64,000 nucleotides of DNA, taken from positions 558,001 through 622,000 of the forward strand of contig JARBAK010000001.1 of the NCBI GenBank assembly GCA_034472185.1. The letters are read 5' to 3'. Source of the DNA: JARBAK01 sp034472185. Its GTDB lineage: Bacteria > Pseudomonadota > Alphaproteobacteria > Rickettsiales > Midichloriaceae. Every line of letters starts with the position of its first letter. The first letter of the stretch is position 1. Position numbers and translations under genes: made by a program. This document shows positions 52,198-60,208 of the stretch, piece by piece. Under the pieces are notes generated by a model. The model saw nothing but the letters and a program-made list of their open reading frames with translations, searched no databases and had not been told where the DNA came from.

Positions 52198-53224
52198 ATT
52201 ACAAAATCATTTTTTGCATAGTAGCCATATATATGCTTCTGTTGTTGGCACTGGCGCTTATTTGCCTGTTAAGTGTTTAACAAATGAAGATCTGAGTAAG
52301 TTTTTAGACACTAGTGATGAGTGGATATTTTCTAGAACGGGTATCAGGAAGAGATATATAGCAGCAGAGGAAGAGGCTACCTCGGATTTAGCTACTAAGG
52401 CGCTGCAAAATGCGCTTGATAAAGCTGGTTTATCGGGAATGGATTTAGATGGTATTGTAGTTGCTACTACTACTCCAGACTTAATTTTTCCAGCCACCGC
52501 TATAAGAGTGCAGCGAAATATAGGCGCGCGTGCTTGTTTCGCGTTTGATATTCAAGCTGTATGTAGTGGGTTTATATATGGACTTTCAGTGGCAGAGGGG
52601 TTGATCATTTCTGGTCAGGCATCTAGGATAGCTATAGTAGGGGCTGATATAATGTCTAGAATCGTAAATTGGCAGGATAGAAGCACTTGTGTACTTTTTG
52701 GTGACGGCGCTGGAGCGATGATAATCGAAGCGAGGGAAGGTGTAGAAGAGCCATATGAAATAGGTACGGCTGCTGTCAAGAATTCTGGACGCTTATTGGG
52801 AAGCGTGTTATCATCAAAAGCGGAGTTGGAGGATATTTTAAAGGTTGAAGGTGGTGTATCTCGTGGTAATTGGGGTGCGAAGTTATCGATGCATGGCTCT
52901 GAGGTATTTAAGCATGGTGTAGTTGGTATGTGTGAGGTTACGGAGCGCTTATTAAAAAAAATCAATCTCAATGTTGAAAATATTGATTGGCTTGTGCCTC
53001 ATCAAGCTAATGTGCGATTGATGAATGCTGTGGCAAAGAAAATTGGCGTGCAGGATTGCAAGGTAATCAATACGATAGGAGAACATGCTAACACGGGATC
53101 TGCCACTATTCCGTTAGCCTTAGACCGGTTTATAACAATGCAGTATGTGAAGCATGGGCATCTTATTGTAGCGACAGCAGCTGGCGGGGGAATGACCTTC
53201 GGTAGTTTTGCATTTAGAATGTGA
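52190..53224 (+). CDS. fabH: 3-oxoacyl-[ACP] synthase III
   Basis: Starts fatty acid synthesis by condensing acetyl-CoA with malonyl-ACP. Catalytic Cys in FDIQAVCSGF, His in PHQANVRL and Asn in GEHANTGSA are all present; 'TGIRKRYIA' opens the enzyme and GGGMTFGSF closes it. ATG 52190 overlaps the plsX end, consistent with translational coupling. Complete, 344 residues. Confidence 0.96.
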   Translation: MGELQNHFLHSSHIYASVVGTGAYLPVKCLTNEDLSKFLDTSDEWIFSRTGIRKRYIAAEEEATSDLATKALQNALDKAGLSGMDLDGIVVATTTPDLIFPATAIRVQRNIGARACFAFDIQAVCSGFIYGLSVAEGLIISGQASRIAIVGADIMSRIVNWQDRSTCVLFGDGAGAMIIEAREGVEEPYEIGTAAVKNSGRLLGSVLSSKAELEDILKVEGGVSRGNWGAKLSMHGSEVFKHGVVGMCEVTERLLKKINLNVENIDWLVPHQANVRLMNAVAKKIGVQDCKVINTIGEHANTGSATIPLALDRFITMQYVKHGHLIVATAAGGGMTFGSFAFRM

Positions 53225-53267
53225 AATTGTGTAATCTAAATCAAAGTTTCGGTGGAAGTGTGTATAT

Positions 53268-53864
53268 ATGCCTGAGTTTAAAAATGCTATGGAGATCCTG
53301 ATAGGAGTAGTTGTTTTAGTGTTGAGCGGTATTTTCGTTTTTGTAGTATACAAAAGTGGAACATTGGGTGAAAGTGGTGATGGTCATTATAAATTGATTG
53401 CATTTTTTGATAGAGCTGATGGTATCACTGTAGGAAGCAATATTAGTGTTAGTGGCATTAAGGTGGGAAAGGTTCTAACACAGACCTTAGATACATCTAA
53501 TTACACAGCTAAGATAGAATTTAGTGTTATAAACTCTGTGCAACTGCCACTTGATACTTCAGCTGAGATAGTAAGTGAAGGCTTTTTGGGTGCAAAGTAC
53601 ATAGCTTTAGTGCCGGGATCTGATTCTAATGTTTTGAAGGAAGGAGATCAGGTGGAATTTACACAATCTTCTATGAATATAGAGTCTTTAATCGGCAAAA
53701 TGGTATTCGGTCTTGAGGGAGGAAACAAAGGAAGTGAATCTGCAGGGGAGGACCCCATTGATACTCATAGTACTGAAGATACTCCATCAGAAGATAGCGG
53801 TTCTGTATCTTTTTGGGGGCTGAAGCCGTCTCCTCTAATGAGCGTATCATACGTAAGAAAATAG
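53268..53864 (+). CDS. mlaD: MlaD-family phospholipid transport protein
   Basis: Substrate-binding part of the MlaFEDB lipid transporter between inner and outer membranes. 198 residues: an N-terminal membrane anchor (LIGVVVLVLSGIFVFVVY), then the MCE domain (AFFDRADGITVGSNISVSGI and GFLGAKYIALVPG). The C-terminal ~50 residues are acidic and low in complexity. It follows fabH by 43 bases, so it may join the lipid-synthesis operon. mlaE and mlaF are not nearby. Confidence 0.9.
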   Translation: MPEFKNAMEILIGVVVLVLSGIFVFVVYKSGTLGESGDGHYKLIAFFDRADGITVGSNISVSGIKVGKVLTQTLDTSNYTAKIEFSVINSVQLPLDTSAEIVSEGFLGAKYIALVPGSDSNVLKEGDQVEFTQSSMNIESLIGKMVFGLEGGNKGSESAGEDPIDTHSTEDTPSEDSGSVSFWGLKPSPLMSVSYVRK

Positions 53865-53977
53865 TATAAGATAGAAGCCGCCTGATTTTGTTGGTTGTTT
53901 TGACTGCTATCGAATAGCGGTGCATATTCCTCTCCCAGTTGATTATGTATGGAATCTGTGCAAAACAGATATTTGTT

Positions 53978-56900
53978 TTATTTTCGATTAAGAGGTGGTT
54001 TATTTTGTGGAACTTTTTTTTGTTTGTCTACTGCTGAAGGTACTTCAGCTCCTGAGCGTTTTCTATTTTTTAAAAAAGAAACGCCTTTACCAATATTGCG
54101 CTGTGCAAAGTTTCCCCCTTGCATCGCTGCACTTGTCCCCGCTTTAAACATACTGTCTGCCGCACCTGCCGCTGCATCATCTGTATGCCTACCTGGTCGG
54201 AATGTTACCATCTTGTTCACCAATCTTGTCACGAAAGTGCAATAAAAATACATCGCATGCACTATTGTTAGATATATTAGAATATTAGTTAGTATGCCCA
54301 TCGGCAAGTAAAATGCAGTGACAGATCCTGTGGGTGTATGCAGTATAGAGAGTTCCTGCCACCCGTGAAAAAGACAAATGCTGCCAAAGATTAGATTTAA
54401 TTCCCACAAACAAACGGGGCATATTGTAAACGAGAAGGCAGCAAATATCATAGTAATAGCTAGGGCATTAAATAATCCTAGACCAGCGAATAGAAAAATT
54501 GGTTGCAAAGCATATGCAAATAAATTTTTCCACCATTGCGTATATATATCTGATGTTGTTTTAAATAACATTGCAGGGATAGCAATGGGGGCGAGTACAA
54601 TTAATAGAGCTATAGTTATTATACAAAAGAGTAAAAGTAGAGCAGCTTTGATAGAAATCAATATGTAAACGATACTAGATGCTAAAACCATGAGAAATAG
54701 TAAAAATCCTAGTAACGATGTTATCCCTAAGGTGCACATTTTTTTAAAAATTACGCCGCTAAACAGAAAACTGATAGGCCAGTCAAACATGACAAAGATT
54801 TGCCACGGATCTGCTCTAATCTCTTCCGTAGAAGGCATAAATGGTATATTTCCGCCACTTGCAGTGAGTGCTATTAACTCTAAAGTGCCGTTTACAAAAA
54901 ATTCTACTAATTTTGTGCCCCAAAGCGTCCAACTTTGTGGAGAAATTAGAGTGAGGATTACGCCTATTTTCAAAGCGAGAATAATAAATTGTCTCTGAGT
55001 TACTTCGGAAAGTCCGAGCATAAATGTAATCGCGAAAAAAATCACTGTTAGCACTAACAATAGACGTATTATGTCTGTATATCTTGTTTCAGCTACAAAG
55101 TTGCTGAATAATTTAGCTACTGGACTGGAGCTGCTTATACCGCCATCAGGCGTAGGAGCGCCGAAAAAGGTATTTTTTACTGTTTTTATTATATAGACAA
55201 ATGGGCATTTTATATCGAAAGAAGATGTATTACATTGTGGGGGATGCGGATGATTTCCTAAATCTATTGTCAAAGCATAACTTCCTATTTGTTGATATGT
55301 AGGAGCTACACTGCTTATGCCCGCCTGTTTCGGATTGAATCTAAAAGCCAATCTATAATTACCTGTAAGGGGAAATTTGATATCTATAGAATCCCCTCCC
55401 TTCTGTGTGAATAATTTCTTCCAAGCCCAATCATCAGGGGAGTTATATAAGTTTTGTAGTGTTTGTTGGTCAGAGATTATGCTCAAGTCGTCATTTTCTA
55501 CAGCTGTAATTATTGCATATTCTATACCTAGACCGTTAGAGATAGGAGAGCCTCCCCAATCTATAGCGATTTCATATCCTCCCACTATTTGATAGTTATT
55601 ATCGGCGGCTAACTTTTGGATATCTTGTGGATAGGATAGGCGTAAAGTGCCTTCAATATCCTTATTCAGGATACCAGTGTATACATAACGAGCAACGCCT
55701 GGATCTGTTAAAGATTGACTAGAGCATTTAAGTTGTCCGGTACTAGTATTACTTGTATTTTGCAATTGTTGTTCAGCTGATTGGCCACTGCTATTCTGAG
55801 GAGTCGCCATGGCGATTCCAAAACTTATAGCTTGTCCTTGCAATCCATTCCATGTTCCTCCAGCTGTTCCTGTTGGTCTGCCGTGACATATGGAAGCGTT
55901 GTTAGCTCTTCCATTTTCTCCCCTGAGATTACCTAGTCCTTCTATATTTATCGCTGTAGCTCCCACCTGATCGACCACCCATCTACCGAAGGTTTGTTGC
56001 AAAGTTTGAAGGTAATGACTTAGGTAGTAATTATTTTCATCTCCTCCCGTTGCATATAGATAAGCTAGCATCGAAGTCCTGAAGTCAAGGTAAGATGGAC
56101 TCTGAGTAGTGACTGTTGCGATTGTATCTTGGACATTATTATTGCTGATTATCTTTTTATTATATGTGTATTTGGTTTGCGTTTGTGTTTTTATGAAGAG
56201 ATTACCGCCAAAGCTAATGGTTAATTCATCCCCCTTTTTTACGGGGAGACCAGTATCAATACTTTGGCAACTTGACGAAGGAATAAACAGCTTGCTCCAG
56301 TCGCTGAAGCAATCTACTGCGCAGCCGTTACTGTTGTTATTTTGAAATAAGCCACTGTCCTGAATATATTGTGTATTATATAGATTCTGTATACTAGAAT
56401 TTCCCCACTCTATATCTGATATTTGGCTGAAGCATGCGTTGGAGCTCTTAGCTAAGGGTGGATTAGTAAGTGTTGTTGTGTTCGTGGTACTGTTAGTTGG
56501 ATTGGCGTAATTATTGAACCATGGGTCAACAATGCTTTGTACTAACCACGGTTGTTGGGAGGAAATTGCTTCTTGCAAAGCCGCTTTATTATAGTTACTT
56601 ACGGCTGTTGTTAACTGGCTTGTCTTACTTTTATCTCCAACATATGAGTTAATCTGTGCTTCAGCTGTTTCTTTAGCATTTGTAGCATCCGTTAACGCTT
56701 GAAGAGATGTGGCTGCATTAAAATATTTTATTTCATCTAGCTCTGGCATCATTGGAGACATATCTGGTGCCAATGGCTTGAGCTTGATGCTTCTTTTCCC
56801 GCGAGTATATATCGTATTTTCTATTGCTCCAATTAATTGTGGAGAAGCTAGACTTACTATTACGTCCTCTCCATTCTCAAAGGCATGTTGAGCAATATAT

Positions 56901-57451
56901 ACACTTTTATTGCTTTGGGTAAAAGCAGATTGTGTATTACAGCTGTTCACAACACTAGTTGTTAATATAGTGGAAGAGTATAGGAGTTCTGGAAAAGATA
57001 TGCCCGTTTCAGAAAGGCTTATCCCTTCTTTACTAGGCGAGATGGAAGTAATACTGGTAACAAAAGCGGAAAAAGTTTCTCCCTTTTGACAAAGGGGCAT
57101 ACATGCCGTAATAGTGTCCTTATTATAATCTTCACTTTGGGAGCATTGACTGGATGCAGTCGAGGGACTACCAACTGAAAATTGGCTACATTGAGCTAAA
57201 CAGCCGTTATAGCAATCAGTTCCGGACGGAGAAAGGGCGAATGTTTCTGATTCTGCCGCTTCACTCAGCACGTATCCCTTGATACATTGCCCATAAAAAT
57301 AAGTCGCTTCGCTATTTTGGCTAGTAGCAAAAAACACAATTATTATACTTAGAGTTATGACTATAATATTAAGAAAACATCTCTTTCGTTGAGATAAAGA
57401 AGAACGTCTATTTTTCTCATTCTTAGATTTAAATATAAAAGACACGCCCAT
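53978..57451 (-). CDS. virB6: VirB6-like type IV secretion inner-membrane protein, extended
   Basis: A 1157-residue protein. An N-terminal membrane/signal segment (ITLSIIIVFFA, ~residues 30-45) precedes a ~700-residue exported region rich in Ser/Thr/Asn/Gln with paired cysteines. The VirB6/TrbL core lies at about residues 790-1090 with six or more membrane helices (for example IIRLLLVLTVIFFAITFMLG and ALQPIFLFAGLGLFNALA). A basic, Lys/Arg/Gly-rich C-terminal tail ends the protein. Large extended VirB6 paralogues are typical of Rickettsiales and form part of the secretion channel. It stands apart from virB2 by about 11 kb. Confidence 0.85.
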   Translation of the reverse strand: MGVSFIFKSKNEKNRRSSLSQRKRCFLNIIVITLSIIIVFFATSQNSEATYFYGQCIKGYVLSEAAESETFALSPSGTDCYNGCLAQCSQFSVGSPSTASSQCSQSEDYNKDTITACMPLCQKGETFSAFVTSITSISPSKEGISLSETGISFPELLYSSTILTTSVVNSCNTQSAFTQSNKSVYIAQHAFENGEDVIVSLASPQLIGAIENTIYTRGKRSIKLKPLAPDMSPMMPELDEIKYFNAATSLQALTDATNAKETAEAQINSYVGDKSKTSQLTTAVSNYNKAALQEAISSQQPWLVQSIVDPWFNNYANPTNSTTNTTTLTNPPLAKSSNACFSQISDIEWGNSSIQNLYNTQYIQDSGLFQNNNSNGCAVDCFSDWSKLFIPSSSCQSIDTGLPVKKGDELTISFGGNLFIKTQTQTKYTYNKKIISNNNVQDTIATVTTQSPSYLDFRTSMLAYLYATGGDENNYYLSHYLQTLQQTFGRWVVDQVGATAINIEGLGNLRGENGRANNASICHGRPTGTAGGTWNGLQGQAISFGIAMATPQNSSGQSAEQQLQNTSNTSTGQLKCSSQSLTDPGVARYVYTGILNKDIEGTLRLSYPQDIQKLAADNNYQIVGGYEIAIDWGGSPISNGLGIEYAIITAVENDDLSIISDQQTLQNLYNSPDDWAWKKLFTQKGGDSIDIKFPLTGNYRLAFRFNPKQAGISSVAPTYQQIGSYALTIDLGNHPHPPQCNTSSFDIKCPFVYIIKTVKNTFFGAPTPDGGISSSSPVAKLFSNFVAETRYTDIIRLLLVLTVIFFAITFMLGLSEVTQRQFIILALKIGVILTLISPQSWTLWGTKLVEFFVNGTLELIALTASGGNIPFMPSTEEIRADPWQIFVMFDWPISFLFSGVIFKKMCTLGITSLLGFLLFLMVLASSIVYILISIKAALLLLFCIITIALLIVLAPIAIPAMLFKTTSDIYTQWWKNLFAYALQPIFLFAGLGLFNALAITMIFAAFSFTICPVCLWELNLIFGSICLFHGWQELSILHTPTGSVTAFYLPMGILTNILIYLTIVHAMYFYCTFVTRLVNKMVTFRPGRHTDDAAAGAADSMFKAGTSAAMQGGNFAQRNIGKGVSFLKNRKRSGAEVPSAVDKQKKVPQNKPPLNRK

Positions 57452-57578
57452 TTCCTCTCATATCTTATAGGTGGAAACAACAATTGAGCGAAAAGTGAAC
57501 GATGAGTTTTGTTCTGTTCACTCATTGCTGCTATGAAGTTTGAGTATATCAAATATATACCCATTTCTATTGCAGATT

Positions 57579-58280
57579 CTATATTAGGTTGTGTCCTTTA
57601 AAGGAAAAGTAGTTGTTGTGTGCTACAATAATATGATCATGAACCTCAATATTGATTGTTTTAAGTGCGGCGAGTATTTTTTGCGTTACTTCGATATCTT
57701 CTTTGGAAGGGGAGCATTCTCCGCTAGGGTGATTATGTACTAATATAACTGCAGAAGCTCCATGGAGTAGTGCTTGTTGTGCAATTTCTCGTGGAAATAC
57801 TACAATTCGATCGACGGTTCCGCGGCTTAATAATTCATCTCCTATTAAAACGTTCTTCTTGTTTACAAATAATATTCGGAAATATTCTTGTTTTTTAAAC
57901 CCCATACTAAGCTGACAGTAGTTAACTACAGAGAGCCAACTGCTTAATACTACGATTTTGTGATTCCCATCTTTTTGTACGGGTACGTATAAACGAGAAA
58001 AGAAATCATTGAGTAATCTTATATAAAAAGAGACAGATTCTCCTACTCCTGTGATGCTTCTGATATCGTGTTCTTCTGAACCTACTATACCTTCTAAAGA
58101 ACCGAATTTTTTTATGAGTGTTTTTGCTATTAACTTAGTGTCTTTACGAGGAAATATATAAAACAATAAAAGCTCTAATATTTCATAATCTGGTAGAGAC
58201 CGTATAGGCAATTTATAGAATTTTTCCTTTAGTCTACTTCTATGCCCACAATAAGTCTTTTTTAGCTGAGGTTTTTCCAT
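57579..58280 (-). CDS. radC: RadC-family protein (JAB/MPN domain)
   Basis: A 233-residue protein. N-terminal helix-hairpin-helix region (LPDYEILELLLFYIFPRKDT...KTLIKKFGSLEGI) and a JAB domain with the metal-binding motif VHNHPSGECSPSKED (HxH...D). Once linked to DNA repair, its actual role is not settled. Complete. Divergent from pdhC. Confidence 0.9.
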   Translation of the reverse strand: MEKPQLKKTYCGHRSRLKEKFYKLPIRSLPDYEILELLLFYIFPRKDTKLIAKTLIKKFGSLEGIVGSEEHDIRSITGVGESVSFYIRLLNDFFSRLYVPVQKDGNHKIVVLSSWLSVVNYCQLSMGFKKQEYFRILFVNKKNVLIGDELLSRGTVDRIVVFPREIAQQALLHGASAVILVHNHPSGECSPSKEDIEVTQKILAALKTINIEVHDHIIVAHNNYFSFKGHNLI

Positions 58281-58428
58281 CTTGCTTAATATATATTAAA
58301 CGCTTACATTTTTCTCGAGTTATGTCTTGCCAAAGTAATAGTTGCGAAACAAGAATCAAGCATTATTCAATAAGGGTCGCTGAGCTAGCGAGAGGTCATT
58401 TCACTAATAATGAACAAGAGAATATTAT

Positions 58429-59685
58429 ATGGCTATTAAGATACTGATGCCAGCTTTATCACCTACAATGATAGAGGGAACGTTGGTGCAGTGGATAAAA
58501 CGAGAGGGGGATAGAGTAGTCCCCGGGGACGTTATATTTACTATAGAAACTGATAAAGCTGTTATGGAAGTGGAATCAGTAGATTCAGGAATATTAGGAA
58601 AAATACTATTATCTGACGGAAGTAGTAATGTAAAAGTAGGACAGCTGATTGGTTTGTTGTTGGAGCAAGGAGAAGACTTAGCGTCAGTGTCTTCTCATAT
58701 AGAGTTAAAAGAGCATAGTGCTGTAGAAAAACCTATATGTGATTCTTTTGAAGAGCAGATATGTACGGCTAAGTCTGAATCGATAGGAGAACAGCTATGT
58801 AGCGAATCTCGTATATATGCGAGCCCCCTCGCCAAAAGAATAGCCAAAGAACGCAACATAGATTTGAGTTTATTGAATGGCAAAGGTACGGGACCTCATT
58901 ATAGAATTATAGCATGCGATGTATACGCAATGGCAATGAATAATACTTCTGTTGAAACTTTCGATTCTCAACCTCTCCCTGCTTACAAGCATGTAGAGGG
59001 TATAAAAAATGAATCTTCTATGAGAAAGGTAATTGCTGAACGGCTTCTTTATTCTAAGCAAAATATTCCGCATTTTTATATATGGGGAGATTGTGATGTG
59101 ACGGACTTGCTTGCGGTTAGGACGCAGGTTAATACTCAAGATTCTATTAATAGTAATAAAATATCTATAAACGATATGGTTGTTAGAGCCCTAGCGCTCG
59201 CTTTGCGCGATAATCCACGTGTAAATGTTTGGTGGTCCAATGATAAAGGGGGAGTTGTAGAGCATTCTGCAGTTGATATTGCAGTAGCAGTAGCGGTGAA
59301 AGGGGGTATTTATACTCCCATTGTTAGAGGAGCGGATAACAAGTCTATTTCGCAGCTTTCTGATGAGATAAAAAGTTTAGTCTTTAGAGCCAAGGAGGGC
59401 TCTTTAACTTCAAAGCAATTTCAAGGAGGAAGTTGTACTATCACAAATCTTGGAATGTATGATGTAGAGGCATTTTTACCTATAATAAACCCTCCTCAGG
59501 CACTTATTATCGCAGTGGGGAAAGTCATGGAAAAACCTATTGTCAAAGCAGGACAAATCGTTGCTCGCAATACGGTAAAAATTGCACTTGCGTGTGATCA
59601 CAGAGCCGTGGATGGAGCACACTGCGCGCAGTTTTTACGCTCTTTGCGTAATTATCTCGAATCTCCATTCTTGATGTTTATCTGA
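58429..59685 (+). CDS. pdhC: Dihydrolipoamide acetyltransferase (E2) of pyruvate dehydrogenase
   Basis: E2 core of the pyruvate dehydrogenase complex, making acetyl-CoA. 418 residues: a single lipoyl domain with the attachment Lys in ETDKAVMEVES, a peripheral-subunit-binding domain (ASPLAKRIAKERNIDL...GTGPHYRI), and the catalytic domain ending with CDHRAVDGAHCAQFL (His and Asp of the active site). Family knowledge assigns PdhC rather than SucB by MPALSPTM at the N-terminus. Complete. Confidence 0.95.
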   Translation: MAIKILMPALSPTMIEGTLVQWIKREGDRVVPGDVIFTIETDKAVMEVESVDSGILGKILLSDGSSNVKVGQLIGLLLEQGEDLASVSSHIELKEHSAVEKPICDSFEEQICTAKSESIGEQLCSESRIYASPLAKRIAKERNIDLSLLNGKGTGPHYRIIACDVYAMAMNNTSVETFDSQPLPAYKHVEGIKNESSMRKVIAERLLYSKQNIPHFYIWGDCDVTDLLAVRTQVNTQDSINSNKISINDMVVRALALALRDNPRVNVWWSNDKGGVVEHSAVDIAVAVAVKGGIYTPIVRGADNKSISQLSDEIKSLVFRAKEGSLTSKQFQGGSCTITNLGMYDVEAFLPIINPPQALIIAVGKVMEKPIVKAGQIVARNTVKIALACDHRAVDGAHCAQFLRSLRNYLESPFLMFI

Positions 59686-59697
59686 ATACTCCAAAAG

Positions 59698-59852
59698 AAA
59701 AGCACTGGCTTGGCCGCATAGTACGGTTTGGCAAGCTCCTTTCGTTTAGGTGGGCGCTATTTAATGAGGCCTCAGCCATATTAGTGACAGCTCCCATGTT
59801 CTTGCTTATCAGCTCTAAACAAATCCAGCACTACGCGAGCCAGCTAGCGCCT
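59698..59852 (-). ncRNA. ssrS: 6S RNA (candidate)
   Basis: 6S RNA mimics an open promoter and binds the housekeeping RNA polymerase. On the minus strand, directly after zapA, the sequence folds into one long hairpin. The outer arm CTGGCT pairs with AGCCAG, then GCGTAGTGC with GTACTATGC (two G-T pairs), an internal asymmetric bubble follows, and GTTTAG pairs with CTAAAC. Location next to zapA is conserved for ssrS in many proteobacteria, including E. coli. Mature ends are approximate. Confidence 0.7.
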
Positions 59853-59859
59853 CCCAAGA

Positions 59860-60198
59860 TTAAACCTTATCTAGTTTTATAGCAAGTTTTTCTATAGATT
59901 GAGTGATGTCCTTTATAAATTTTCTATAAGCTTGGCTGCCTTTATATTCGTCACTAGTAGATATATCATTGCGAGATTGTGGTTGTGTTATAGCTAATTC
60001 TGATGTCAAAGCATCAACTTTATGTTGCAAGGCTAACGCAGTTAATAATGATAATTTAATCATACTCGAATTTGGATGTGCTTCATGTAATGCAGAGAGT
60101 TGCTGATTTACCTTATTAGCCAAGGCCTTAATATTTGCTGAATCTTCGCATACAACATCAATATTATAGTTCCCTATACATAGTACTGCTTTTTCCAT
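59860..60198 (-). CDS. zapA: Cell division protein ZapA
   Basis: A 112-residue Z-ring-associated protein. It begins VLCIGNYNIDVVCED, matching the ZapA opening (v.i.Gr.Y.i.c.d), followed by IKALANKVNQQLSAL and KLSLLTALALQHKVD, then a coiled-coil tail. It follows uvrA by 10 bases and precedes the 6S RNA candidate. Confidence 0.85.
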   Translation of the reverse strand: MEKAVLCIGNYNIDVVCEDSANIKALANKVNQQLSALHEAHPNSSMIKLSLLTALALQHKVDALTSELAITQPQSRNDISTSDEYKGSQAYRKFIKDITQSIEKLAIKLDKV

Positions 60199-60208
60199 AA
60201 TTACCTTT

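Noticed and set aside
53904..53920. Short 7-bp hairpin with a 3-base loop between mlaD and virB6, considered as a bidirectional terminator.
   Set aside because: No T run on either strand and two weak pairs; too weak to call.
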